Below are positions 8,142-16,874 of a stretch of DNA of 64,000 bases, piece after piece. The translations under genes were made by a program, and so were the position numbers. This DNA is from Aestuariivita sp. GTDB taxonomy: Bacteria; Pseudomonadota; Alphaproteobacteria; Rhodobacterales; Rhodobacteraceae. Every line of letters starts with the position of its first letter. Position 1 is the stretch's first letter. Location: assembly GCF_021404545.1 (NCBI RefSeq), contig NZ_JAAWWD010000003.1, positions 1 through 64,000 on the forward strand, given 5' to 3'. Under the pieces are notes generated by a model. It searched no databases, was not told the DNA's origin, and worked only from the letters and a program-made list of their open reading frames with translations.

Positions 8142-9563
8142 ATGTCCCATACCCCGTTCCTCCCGTTCCATGACGGGTTTTCTCGCGATGCTGCCCTGTC
8201 GATCCTGCGTGCCGCCACCGATGGCGCCGATGACGGCGAATTGTTTCTTGAGCGGCGGCGGTCCGAGGCGCTTGTCTTTGATGACGGGCGGCTGAAAACC
8301 GCAAGTTTTGACGCGTCCGAAGGGTTCGGTCTGCGCGCGGTACGCGGCGAGGTGTCGGGCTATGCCCATTCGACCGAGATCTCAGAAGCCGCCCTGCTCC
8401 GCGCGTCCGAGACCGCGCGTCTTGCGGTGGGCGATGGCGGCGGCACCTGGGCCGAGGCGCCGCAACCGACCAACCGGCGGCTCTATACCGACGCGGACCC
8501 GATTTCAGGCGTGGAGTTCCCGGTCAAGATCGAGACGCTGCGCGAAATCGACAGCTTTGCCCGTGCGCTGGATCCCAGGGTGGTCCAGGTCTCGGCCGCG
8601 CTGGCAGCCTCGCTTCAGGAGGTCGAGATCCTGCGCCCTGACGGTGTGTCGGTCTCCGATGTCCGCCCGATGACCCGGGTGAACGTGTCGGTGATCGTCG
8701 AAGAGAACGGGCGCCGCGAATCCGGCAGCGCGGGCGGCGGCGGACGCGTCGGTCTGGACGGGCTGATCGCGCCGTCGGAGTGGCAGGCCAAGGCACGCGA
8801 GGCGCTGCGCGTGGCCATCGTCAACCTCAAGGCCGAGGCCGCGCCTGCAGGCGTGATGGATGTGGTGCTGGGCCCCGGCTGGCCGGGCATCTTGCTGCAT
8901 GAAGCGGTAGGCCACGGCCTGGAAGGGGATTTCAACCGCAAGGGCTCTTCGGCCTTTGCCGGGCTGATGGGCCAGCAGGTGGCAGCTCCCGGCGTGACCG
9001 TTCTGGATGACGGCACGATCCCGGATCGGCGCGGCTCGATCAGCGTGGATGACGAAGGCACGCCGTCGGGCAAGAACATCTTGATCGAGGATGGCGTGCT
9101 GGTGGGGTTCATGCAGGATCGCCAGAACGCGCGGCTGATGGGGGTGCCCCCCACCGGCAACGGGCGGCGCCAGAGCTATGCGCATGCGCCGATGCCGCGC
9201 ATGACCAACACCTATATGCTGGGCGGCGAGGCCGATCCCGGCGATCTGGTGGCCGATCTCAAGGACGGGATCTATGCCGTGGGATTCGGCGGAGGTCAGG
9301 TCGACATCACCAACGGCAAGTTCGTGTTTTCCTGCACCGAAGCCTACCGGGTCCAGAACGGCAAGGTGGGCGCACCCGTCAAAGGCGCCACGCTGATCGG
9401 CGACGGGGCCACGGCGCTGAAACAGATCCGCGGGCTGGGCAATGACATGGCGCTGGATCCGGGCATGGGCAATTGCGGCAAGCAGGGCCAGTGGGTGCCG
9501 GTCGGTGTAGGCCAGCCATCGGTTCTGATCGGCGGGCTGACGGTCGGCGGATCGGCCGCCTGA
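8142..9563 (+). CDS. tldD: metalloprotease TldD
   Basis: TldD forms a heterodimeric zinc protease with TldE/PmbA that degrades unfolded peptides and processes some RiPP and toxin-antitoxin substrates. The 473-residue protein has the TldD metal motif H253-E254-A-V-G-H258 in LLHEAVGHGLEGDFN. C-terminal SCTEAYRVQNG and the glycine-rich GLTVGGSA end are also characteristic. The partner tldE is not in this window. The gene is monocistronic in appearance, divergent from ctaC and preceded by an FNR-type box. Confidence 0.96.
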   Translation: MSHTPFLPFHDGFSRDAALSILRAATDGADDGELFLERRRSEALVFDDGRLKTASFDASEGFGLRAVRGEVSGYAHSTEISEAALLRASETARLAVGDGGGTWAEAPQPTNRRLYTDADPISGVEFPVKIETLREIDSFARALDPRVVQVSAALAASLQEVEILRPDGVSVSDVRPMTRVNVSVIVEENGRRESGSAGGGGRVGLDGLIAPSEWQAKAREALRVAIVNLKAEAAPAGVMDVVLGPGWPGILLHEAVGHGLEGDFNRKGSSAFAGLMGQQVAAPGVTVLDDGTIPDRRGSISVDDEGTPSGKNILIEDGVLVGFMQDRQNARLMGVPPTGNGRRQSYAHAPMPRMTNTYMLGGEADPGDLVADLKDGIYAVGFGGGQVDITNGKFVFSCTEAYRVQNGKVGAPVKGATLIGDGATALKQIRGLGNDMALDPGMGNCGKQGQWVPVGVGQPSVLIGGLTVGGSAA

Positions 9564-9732
9564 CACCCAGAGCGGCGCGCGTTGAAACACAAGGCCCGCC
9601 GCCTGTAACCGATCCCAAGGAATACCCGCCCTTTGAAAAGCATTTTCGGAAAGACGTGGTTTTTTTGACGGGATTCATTCCCCGTTAACCACCCTTGCTT
9701 AGAAACGATTCTGCAAGAAGGCGGAGCGATGG

Positions 9733-10875
9733 ATGACCGAGGAACACTATTCTTCCACTCACCCCCCACTCCCACCCACCACGGAAGAAGACCGGTTTTC
9801 ATGGCTTCGCCTCTTGCGCTCTCGCCGGGTCGGTGTGGCCACGTTTCATCGGCTTATGGCGGAGTATGGCACGGCGCAAAACGCGCTTGCCGCGCTGCCT
9901 GAAGTGGCACGACAGGCCGGGTTGGATGCATATGAAATATGCCCAGCCGGCGTGATAGACGCCGAACTCAGGGCCGCAAAAGCCGCCAAAGCGCAGCTTT
10001 TGTTCCTGGGTTCGGCAGATTATCCAACGCATCTTCGCACACTCACGGATGCGCCCCCGTTGCTCTGGGCTTTGGGTGACGTCTCGCTCTTGCAGCGGGA
10101 GACGGTTTCGATCGTGGGGGCGCGCAATGCCTCGTCACTGGGAACGCGGATGGCGCGCGCCCTGGCCCACGATCTGGGCGCGCGCGGCTTCGTGGTGGCG
10201 TCCGGCCTGGCCCGCGGCGTCGATACAGCCGCGCATCTGGCGGCGTTGAAAACGGGCACCGTTGCGGTGATGGCCGGAGGCGTGGATGTGATTTATCCAG
10301 CCGAAAACACCGGTCTTGCCCGCGATCTCAGGCAAAAGGGCGTTCTGCTGTCGGAACAACCGATGGGATTGCAGCCGATGGCGCGGCATTTCCCGCGCCG
10401 CAACCGGATCATCTCGGGCTTGTCCCAAGGCGTCATCGTGGTCGAGGCGGCGATAAAATCCGGCAGCCTGATCACCGCGCGCGACGCACTGGATCAGGGC
10501 CGCGAGGTTATGGCCGTGCCAGGACACCCGTTCGACGCGCGCGCCTCGGGCTGCAACCAGCTGATCCGCGATGGCGCCCATCTGGTGCGCAGCGCCGACG
10601 ACGTGACAGAGGCGCTGGCGGTTGATCCGGCCCGGGCCGAAGATCCGCCCTTGGCCCCGATCCCGCCCCCGCCTGTCGAAACACGGACACTGGCGCAGAC
10701 CGCAGCCTTGCATCAGCAGATCCTCGACCGGCTTGGCCCTTCGCCCGTGGCCGAAGATCAGTTGATCCGCGACCTCCAAACCCCAGCCAGACAGGTCAAT
10801 CCGGCGCTGACGGATCTCGAACTGGATGGAAAGATCCTGCGACGGCCAGGGGGGCTCTTGTCGCGGGTAGGCTGA
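9733..10875 (+). CDS. dprA: DNA-processing protein DprA
   Basis: DprA binds incoming single-stranded DNA and loads RecA during natural transformation. The 380-residue protein has an N-terminal helical/SAM-like region, the central Rossmann-fold core with SIVGARNAS, ASGLARGVDTAAH and GGVDVIYPAEN, and a C-terminal winged-helix domain (about 310-375). The start ATG at 9733 follows an AAGGCGGAG ribosome-binding sequence; a second ATG at 9729 is in another frame and does not stay open. Its stop is only seven bases from the end of the convergent small exported-protein gene. Confidence 0.96.
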   Translation: MTEEHYSSTHPPLPPTTEEDRFSWLRLLRSRRVGVATFHRLMAEYGTAQNALAALPEVARQAGLDAYEICPAGVIDAELRAAKAAKAQLLFLGSADYPTHLRTLTDAPPLLWALGDVSLLQRETVSIVGARNASSLGTRMARALAHDLGARGFVVASGLARGVDTAAHLAALKTGTVAVMAGGVDVIYPAENTGLARDLRQKGVLLSEQPMGLQPMARHFPRRNRIISGLSQGVIVVEAAIKSGSLITARDALDQGREVMAVPGHPFDARASGCNQLIRDGAHLVRSADDVTEALAVDPARAEDPPLAPIPPPPVETRTLAQTAALHQQILDRLGPSPVAEDQLIRDLQTPARQVNPALTDLELDGKILRRPGGLLSRVG

Positions 10876-10881
10876 CCGGGT

Positions 10882-11313
10882 TCAACACACCTCCGGCGTG
10901 ACCGCGCGGTACTCGGCACATAGCGGCGGATAGGACCACCAGACATCCGTCGCACCGATCACCCAATGCACCGCGACCCAGGTCTGGCCCGCACGTTTGT
11001 ACAGCACCTGCATCGCGGCCCCATTGCCGTCGGCCCCGGCATGAAGCGCGCCACGCGCATAGCCGGGTGTCTGAACGAGGTTGATCTCGGCGCCGCCGGG
11101 TCTCTGAGGGCTGAGCGATGCGAACCCCACGTCGCCCGCCACGCGCAGGTCACGCACGACGAACTGAACCGGGGTGCCCAGCATCCATTCCGCATGGGGC
11201 CGGATCGCATCCATCAGCGCCGCGCGCAGGGCCGTGCCCCGCTCGGGCGTGCTGTAGCCCTGAGCCGAAACGGGCCCCGCCCAGACCACCCAGACAATCA
11301 AAATCCAACGCAT
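10882..11313 (-). CDS. small exported protein of unknown function
   Basis: A 143-residue protein beginning with a clear signal peptide (MRWILIVWVVWAGPVSA-QGYS). The mature part has two helices' worth of charged sequence, then VVRDLRVAGDVGFASL...PGGAEINL and a Trp-rich region ending in a C-x13-C pair near the C-terminus. I recognise no named family; the fold pattern resembles small NTF2-like or SH3-like exported proteins, but that is only a guess. A longer in-frame start at 11340 is possible; the ATG at 11313 gives a standard signal peptide. The gene is convergent with dprA and divergent from topA. Confidence 0.75.
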   Translation of the reverse strand: MRWILIVWVVWAGPVSAQGYSTPERGTALRAALMDAIRPHAEWMLGTPVQFVVRDLRVAGDVGFASLSPQRPGGAEINLVQTPGYARGALHAGADGNGAAMQVLYKRAGQTWVAVHWVIGATDVWWSYPPLCAEYRAVTPEVC

Positions 11314-11439
11314 GACACCTGTCCCCATAACCATACCCAAAGTGCCGCATCACGCGGCTCATTGACAATAGCCTCTTGCACCCCACATTTTGCGCCGTCA
11401 TACACCGCGCCATTCGTTCAAGATGAGGTTGCCCCCTAA

Positions 11440-13992
11440 ATGCCCGTAGTTGTTGTGGAATCTCCGGCCAAAGCCAAAACGATCAACAAGTATCTGGGCA
11501 AGGAATACACCGTCCTGGCCTCATACGGTCATGTCCGGGACCTGCCGCCCAAGGATGGATCCGTCGATCCCGACAGCCGTTTCGCGATGACCTGGGAGGT
11601 GGCATCCGACAGCAAAAAACACGTCAAAGCGATCGCCGACGCGCTGGCCGAGGATGGCGAGTTGATCCTGGCCACGGACCCCGACCGCGAAGGCGAAGCG
11701 ATCAGTTGGCACCTGCAAGAAGCGCTGACCAAGCGCCGCTCGATCAAGAAGGACACCCCGGTCAGCCGCGTGACCTTCAATGCAATCACCAAGGCGGCGG
11801 TCGAAGAGGCGATGAAGAACCCCCGCCAGGTCGACATGCCGCTGGTGGAGGCCTATCTGGCGCGCCGCGCGCTGGATTATCTGGTGGGCTTCAACCTCTC
11901 TCCTGTGCTGTGGCGCAAGCTGCCGGGTGCGAAATCGGCGGGCCGTGTGCAATCGGTCTGCCTGCGCCTGATCGTCGAGCGCGAAATGGAGATTGAGGCG
12001 TTTCGCGCCCGTGAATACTGGTCGGTCAAGGCCATTCTGGCGACCCCACGTGGCCAGGAATACGAAGCGCGGCTGACGGTTCTGGCAGGCAAGAAGCTTG
12101 ACCGGTACGACATCGAAAACGCGACCCAGGCCGAACTGGCTGTGCAGGCGATCACCTCCCGCGATCTGGCGGTGCAATCGGTGGAGGCCAAACCGGCGTC
12201 GCGCAACCCGTCCGCGCCCTTCATGACCTCCACCCTGCAACAGGAGGCCAGCCGCAAATTCGGCATGGGCGCGCGCCAGACGATGAGCACGGCGCAGCGC
12301 CTCTATGAGGCCGGGCACATCACCTATATGCGGACCGACGGCATCGATATGGCCCCCGAGGCCGTGACCGAAACGCGCGCCGCGATCAAGGATCGGTATG
12401 GCGCGGAGTATGTACCGTCCGGCCCGCGGATCTATAAGAACAAGGCCAAGAATGCGCAGGAGGCGCATGAATGCATCCGGCCCACGGTCATGAGCAAGGA
12501 TGCCGCCAGCCTCAATCTGGAGGCCGATCAGCGCAAGCTCTACGATCTGATCTGGAAACGCACCATCGCGTGCCAGATGGAGGCCGCACGTCTGGAACGC
12601 ACCACTGTCGATGTGGGCAGCCGGGACGGTCAGGTCGTGATGCGCGCCACCGGTCAGGTCCTTCTGTTTGACGGGTTTCTGCGAGTCTATGAAGAAGGCC
12701 GCGATGACAGCGTCGTGGATGACGACGACAAACGCCTGCCGCAGATCGCCAAGGGCGAGGCGGCCGAGAAACGCACCATCACGCCCGAGCAGCATTTCAC
12801 CCAGCCCCCGCCCCGCTATACCGAGGCGACGCTGGTCAAACGGATGGAAGAGCTGGGCATCGGGCGCCCCTCCACCTATGCATCGATCGTGACCACGATC
12901 CAGGATCGCGGCTATGTGCGCAAGGACAAGAACCGGCTGTTCCCCGAGGATAAGGGCCGTCTGGTCACCGCGTTCCTGGAAAATTACTTTCGCAAATACG
13001 TAGGCTATGATTTCACCGCCTCGCTGGAGGAAGAGCTTGACGATGTCTCGGCCGGGAACCGGGACTATCAGACCGTGCTGGACCGGTTCTGGCGCGATTT
13101 TTCCGCCGCCATTGCCGAGACATCTGAACTGCGCATCACCGATGTGCTGGAAAAGATCAACGAGGTGCTGGAGCCGCATCTCTTCCCGCCCAATGAGGAT
13201 GGCACCGATCCACGTCTGTGCCCCAATTGCGGTGCCGGTCGGCTGAGCATGCGCACCGCGCGGTCGGGCGGGGCGTTTATCGGATGCTCGAACTATCCCG
13301 AATGCCGCTATACCCGGGCCTTTGGCCCGCCCGGTGCCGAGGACGATGGCGCGATCCCTCCCGATGGCAAGCTTCTGGGCGAGGATCAGGGCGACGAGAT
13401 CCGCGTCTTCAAAGGCCGGTTCGGTCCCTATGTTCAGCGCGGCGCGGCGACCGAAGAGACGCCCAAACCGCCGCGTCAGTCGATCCCCAAGGATTGGCCG
13501 CCCGAGGAGTTGGAGCTGGAGCGCGCGCTGATGCTCTTGTCGCTGCCGCGCAAGGTGGGCGACCACCCCGAGGATGGCATCGCGGTCTGGGCCAATATCG
13601 GGCGCTATGGTCCCTATCTGAAACACGCCGAAAGCACATCGGATCGCGGCGGCACCAATGCCAACCTCGAAAGCCTGGATGAGGTGTTCACCGTGGGTAT
13701 GAACCGTGCGGTGCAGCTTTTGGCCGAAAAGGTGGCCAGCCGAGGCGGCCGAGGCAAGGCCGCAAAGCCCTTGCGCGAACTGGGCGAACATCCCACCGAT
13801 GGCGGTCCGGTGAATGTCATGGATGGCAAATACGGTCCCTACATCAAATGGGAAAAGGTGAACGCGACGCTGCCCAAGGAAATCGACCCCAGTGCCGTGA
13901 CCATGGATCAGGCCGTGCAGCTTATTGCCGAAAAGGCGCCCAAGAAGGGAACGCGCAAAAAAACCACCCGCAAGGCCAAGGCAAAAGGTTAA
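11440..13992 (+). CDS. topA: DNA topoisomerase I
   Basis: Type IA topoisomerase that relaxes negative supercoils; 850 residues. The TOPRIM domain starts at VVVESPAKAKTINKYLG, and its acidic DxDxE-type site is seen in LATDPDREGEA. The strand-cleaving tyrosine is Y296 in ITYMRTDG. A single four-cysteine zinc ribbon (CPNC...CSNYPEC) is followed by two or three C-terminal repeat modules containing RFGPY/RYGPY/KYGPY and a lysine-rich tail. This architecture (one zinc ribbon, GPY repeats) is the alphaproteobacterial form. It is followed by a terminator-like hairpin. Confidence 0.98.
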   Translation: MPVVVVESPAKAKTINKYLGKEYTVLASYGHVRDLPPKDGSVDPDSRFAMTWEVASDSKKHVKAIADALAEDGELILATDPDREGEAISWHLQEALTKRRSIKKDTPVSRVTFNAITKAAVEEAMKNPRQVDMPLVEAYLARRALDYLVGFNLSPVLWRKLPGAKSAGRVQSVCLRLIVEREMEIEAFRAREYWSVKAILATPRGQEYEARLTVLAGKKLDRYDIENATQAELAVQAITSRDLAVQSVEAKPASRNPSAPFMTSTLQQEASRKFGMGARQTMSTAQRLYEAGHITYMRTDGIDMAPEAVTETRAAIKDRYGAEYVPSGPRIYKNKAKNAQEAHECIRPTVMSKDAASLNLEADQRKLYDLIWKRTIACQMEAARLERTTVDVGSRDGQVVMRATGQVLLFDGFLRVYEEGRDDSVVDDDDKRLPQIAKGEAAEKRTITPEQHFTQPPPRYTEATLVKRMEELGIGRPSTYASIVTTIQDRGYVRKDKNRLFPEDKGRLVTAFLENYFRKYVGYDFTASLEEELDDVSAGNRDYQTVLDRFWRDFSAAIAETSELRITDVLEKINEVLEPHLFPPNEDGTDPRLCPNCGAGRLSMRTARSGGAFIGCSNYPECRYTRAFGPPGAEDDGAIPPDGKLLGEDQGDEIRVFKGRFGPYVQRGAATEETPKPPRQSIPKDWPPEELELERALMLLSLPRKVGDHPEDGIAVWANIGRYGPYLKHAESTSDRGGTNANLESLDEVFTVGMNRAVQLLAEKVASRGGRGKAAKPLRELGEHPTDGGPVNVMDGKYGPYIKWEKVNATLPKEIDPSAVTMDQAVQLIAEKAPKKGTRKKTTRKAKAKG

Positions 13993-14003
13993 TGTCGTCA
14001 CAG

Positions 14004-14040
14004 CGCCAGACTGCGTAAAAGCACCGCATGTCTGGCGTTT
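14004..14040 (+). terminator. probable topA terminator
   Basis: CGCCAGAC (14004-14011) pairs perfectly with GTCTGGCG (14030-14037), followed by TTT. The loop is long (18 bases), so the call is moderate. It starts 12 bases after the topA stop and precedes the scoA promoter region. Confidence 0.5.
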
Positions 14041-14167
14041 GCACGGCGTCTGCGGATCGCCTATTCCTATTCACAATCTGCAATTGTACGCTCCGATCTG
14101 GACCGGGGCGATTTTTTGATTTATGCCACATTGCGCTCGGGTATATCGGGCAGCCAAGGGAGCACAC

Positions 14168-14863
14168 ATGAAGAAAGTTTTTGCGAATGCGTCCGACGCG
14201 TTGGACGGGCTGCTTTTTGACGGGATGACCATTGCGGCAGGCGGCTTTGGTCTGTGCGGCATTCCGGAATTGCTGTTGGATGCGATCAAGCAAAATGGCG
14301 CAAAGGATCTGACATTTGCATCCAACAATGCGGGCGTCGACGATTTCGGAATTGGCATTCTTTTGCAGACGCGCCAGGTCAAGAAAATGATCTCGTCCTA
14401 TGTGGGCGAGAACGCGGAGTTCATGCGCCAGTATCTGTCCGGTGAACTGGAGCTGGAATTCAACCCACAAGGCACCTTGGCCGAGCGGATGCGCGCAGGG
14501 GGCTGCGGTATTCCGGGCTTTTATACCAAGACAGGCGTGGGCACCGTGATTGCCGAAGGCAAGGAGCACAAGGAGTTCGACGGCGAGACCTATATCATGG
14601 AACGCGGCATCTTTGCCGACCTCTCGATCGTCAAGGCCTGGAAGGCTGACACCACCGGCAACGCGATCTTCCGCAAGACCGCGCGCAACTTCAACCCGCC
14701 CGCCGCGATGTGCGGCAAGGTCTGCGTGATGGAGGTTGAAGAGATCGTGCGACCCGGTGAGTTGGATGCCGATGCCATCCACCTGCCCGGCATCTACGTT
14801 CATCGGCTGATCCAGGGCGAGCATGAAAAACGTATCGAACAAAGGACGGTAAGGGCCGCCTGA
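14168..14863 (+). CDS. scoA: 3-oxoacid CoA-transferase subunit A
   Basis: Alpha subunit (231 residues) of a two-subunit CoA-transferase of the succinyl-CoA:3-oxoacid (SCOT) type, which activates acetoacetate or a related 3-oxoacid for entry to central metabolism. The glycine-rich [12 protein letters not shown] near residues 22-33 and the SNNAG motif fit family I CoA-transferases. The ATG at 14168 follows AAGGGAGC; an in-frame start 45 bases upstream lacks such a site. The beta subunit is not the next gene: a LOV photosensor lies between them (14874-15902). Confidence 0.94.
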   Translation: MKKVFANASDALDGLLFDGMTIAAGGFGLCGIPELLLDAIKQNGAKDLTFASNNAGVDDFGIGILLQTRQVKKMISSYVGENAEFMRQYLSGELELEFNPQGTLAERMRAGGCGIPGFYTKTGVGTVIAEGKEHKEFDGETYIMERGIFADLSIVKAWKADTTGNAIFRKTARNFNPPAAMCGKVCVMEVEEIVRPGELDADAIHLPGIYVHRLIQGEHEKRIEQRTVRAA

Positions 14864-14873
14864 GGTGACTGAC

Positions 14874-15902
14874 ATGCCCGATAGTGTCGCACAGCTGTTG
14901 GATGAAGATCGCGCATTGGAAGGGTTTTCCCGTGCCGATGTTTCCATGATCTTGACCAACCCAAATCTTGAAGACAATCCCATCATCTATGTGAACGAAG
15001 CGTTTCAGCGCATGACCGGCTATGCCCGCAGCGCCACAATCGGGCGCAATTGCCGGTTCCTCCAGGGCAAGGACACGGACATAGCCGATGTGGATCGCCT
15101 GCGCGATGCGATCGGGCGCGAGACGGATGTGACCGTCGATATCCTGAATTACCGGGCCAATGGCGAGCCGTTTCTGAACCGGTTGATCGTGGCGCCGGTC
15201 AAGGATGCCAGAGGGCATTGCCAGTATTTCGTGGGTATTCAAAAGGAGATCCGCGAATCCGATATCGATGCCACGGCCGAAAGGATCGGCCGCCAGATGG
15301 TCGAGGTGCAAAACCGCGTCAAGGCAGATCTGTCGATGGTGATCGACATGATCCGACGTCAATCGCGCGAGACCACCGCGCCGGAGGACTTCATCGCCCT
15401 CTCCCGCCGGATCGAGACGCTGCAACTGCTCTATGAAGAGATGAAGCTGTCGGACTCGCGGTCAAATGCGGATACCGTTGAGCTGGGCAGCTTTCTGTCG
15501 CGGATCGCCTGCGCCATTGCCCATGTCGATGGGTCGCCCGGCATCCGCATGAGCCTTCAGATCGAGCCGCTCAGTGTGCCCGTCGAAGTGGCGACACGTG
15601 TCGGGCTCGTGATGTCCGAAGTCCTCAGCAATGCCTATCAACACGCGTTCATGCGGCTTGACACCGGCCTTGTCGAGGTGCGCATGTCGCGGTTGAGCGA
15701 GGGCGGTCTGCGTCTGATCGTGGCCGATGACGGTGTGGGCATCCCCAAGTCCGTTTCCTGGCCCAATGGCAATTCCGTCGGCGGCCGGGTCCTGACCGGG
15801 CTGATCGAAGGGCTCGAAGGCACATTGCAACTGGGTCGCGGAGCGGCCGGGTCGGTGGTGACAATCGACGTACCGGCCGGTGCGTCGGAGATGAACACAT
15901 AA
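14874..15902 (+). CDS. LOV-domain photosensor with histidine-kinase-like output lacking the phospho-acceptor histidine
   Basis: This 342-residue soluble protein opens with a LOV (PAS) domain at about 20-130. GRNCRFLQG carries the flavin-adduct cysteine C60, so blue-light sensing is likely. Next comes a HisKA_2/HWE-type dimerisation helix and a C-terminal ATPase domain with a normal N-box (SEVLSNAYQHAF) and G-box (ADDGVGIP). In the helix the usual E-x-x-H-R-V-K-N reads E-V-Q-N-R-V-K-A, so the phospho-acceptor His is Asn147. It may be a pseudokinase or use another output. I chose the ATG at 14874, preceded by GAGGTG, over the GTG at 14865. It lies between scoA and scoB. Confidence 0.93.
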   Translation: MPDSVAQLLDEDRALEGFSRADVSMILTNPNLEDNPIIYVNEAFQRMTGYARSATIGRNCRFLQGKDTDIADVDRLRDAIGRETDVTVDILNYRANGEPFLNRLIVAPVKDARGHCQYFVGIQKEIRESDIDATAERIGRQMVEVQNRVKADLSMVIDMIRRQSRETTAPEDFIALSRRIETLQLLYEEMKLSDSRSNADTVELGSFLSRIACAIAHVDGSPGIRMSLQIEPLSVPVEVATRVGLVMSEVLSNAYQHAFMRLDTGLVEVRMSRLSEGGLRLIVADDGVGIPKSVSWPNGNSVGGRVLTGLIEGLEGTLQLGRGAAGSVVTIDVPAGASEMNT

Positions 15903-15916
15903 GGACAGGCACCAAA

Positions 15917-16546
15917 ATGGCTTGGGATCGCAATCAAATGGCCGCACGCGCGGCACAGGAACTTCAGGACGGCTGGTATGTGAACCTCGGGATCGGGATT
16001 CCCACGCTGGTGTCGAATTATATCCCCGAAGGGATCGAGGTGACGCTGCAATCGGAAAACGGCATGCTGGGCATGGGCCCCTTCCCTATCGAGGGTGAGG
16101 AGGATCCCGACCTGATCAACGCGGGCAAGCAGACCATCACCGAGCTGGAGCATACCTCGTATTTTGACAGTGCCACCTCCTTTGGGATGATCCGCGGCGG
16201 CAAGATCGCCATGGCGATTCTGGGCGCGATGGAAGTGGCTGAGAACGGAGATCTCGCCAATTGGATGATCCCGGGCAAGCTGGTCAAGGGCATGGGCGGT
16301 GCGATGGATCTGGTGGCAGGTGTGGGCCGTGTGGTGGTGGTTATGGATCACACCAACAAACATGGCGACAGCAAGGTTCTTCCCGCCTGCACCCTGCCGC
16401 TGACGGGTCAGGGCGTGGTGGACCGCATCATCACCAATCTGGGCGTTCTGGATGTGGTCGAGGGCGGTTTGAAGATCGTCGAGACCGCCGAGGGCGTGAC
16501 CGAGGATGAGCTGCGTGCCGCCACCCTCGCCACAATCGTAGACTGA
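15917..16546 (+). CDS. scoB: 3-oxoacid CoA-transferase subunit B
   Basis: Beta subunit (209 residues) that pairs with the product of the gene at 14168-14863. The catalytic glutamate is E47 in QSENGMLG, which forms the glutamyl-CoA thioester intermediate; GIGIPTLV upstream is the oxyanion/CoA-binding segment. The length is standard. It begins 14 bases after the LOV gene with a GGACAGG ribosome-binding sequence, so scoA, the LOV gene and scoB read as one transcript. Confidence 0.95.
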   Translation: MAWDRNQMAARAAQELQDGWYVNLGIGIPTLVSNYIPEGIEVTLQSENGMLGMGPFPIEGEEDPDLINAGKQTITELEHTSYFDSATSFGMIRGGKIAMAILGAMEVAENGDLANWMIPGKLVKGMGGAMDLVAGVGRVVVVMDHTNKHGDSKVLPACTLPLTGQGVVDRIITNLGVLDVVEGGLKIVETAEGVTEDELRAATLATIVD

Positions 16547-16551
16547 CGCCG

Positions 16552-16845
16552 GTGGCCGCCGCATTCGATATCCAGCGCAAAGAGGACGGCAAGAAGGGCC
16601 GGTTCTTTCTGACCCATGAGGGGCACGAGGCGGAACTGACCTTTTCCATCCTGTCCCCCGGCACCCGGATCGCCGATCACACCGGCGTGCCCGACGCGTT
16701 GCGCGGCACCGGCGCCGCCGCAGCACTGGTTGCTCATCTGGTCGCGGTGGCGCGGGCCGAAGGCTGGAAGATCGTGCCGCTCTGCCCGTTCGTGAACGCC
16801 CAGCGCGTCAAACACCCCGAATGGGCGGACGTCTTTAACGTCTAA
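16552..16845 (+). CDS. small GNAT-like protein (YjdJ/NATD1 type)
   Basis: A 97-residue one-domain protein of the short GNAT class (YjdJ, human NATD1). It has the LTFSI strand, a DHTGVPDALRGTGAAAALV acetyl-CoA loop and the WKIVPLCPFV...HPEW ending typical of this family. The substrate is unknown for the family. It starts with GTG five bases after the scoB stop and is probably the last gene of the scoA-LOV-scoB transcript. It converges on the lytic transglycosylase gene. Confidence 0.88.
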   Translation: MAAAFDIQRKEDGKKGRFFLTHEGHEAELTFSILSPGTRIADHTGVPDALRGTGAAAALVAHLVAVARAEGWKIVPLCPFVNAQRVKHPEWADVFNV

Positions 16846-16874
16846 GACCCATCCACGGCCTGGCGTCTTTGCCT

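Noticed and set aside
11521-14001. 826-residue open frame antisense to topA
   Set aside because: topA is certain on the other strand; long antisense frames are expected at this GC content, and the product is His/Arg/Gly-rich with no motif.
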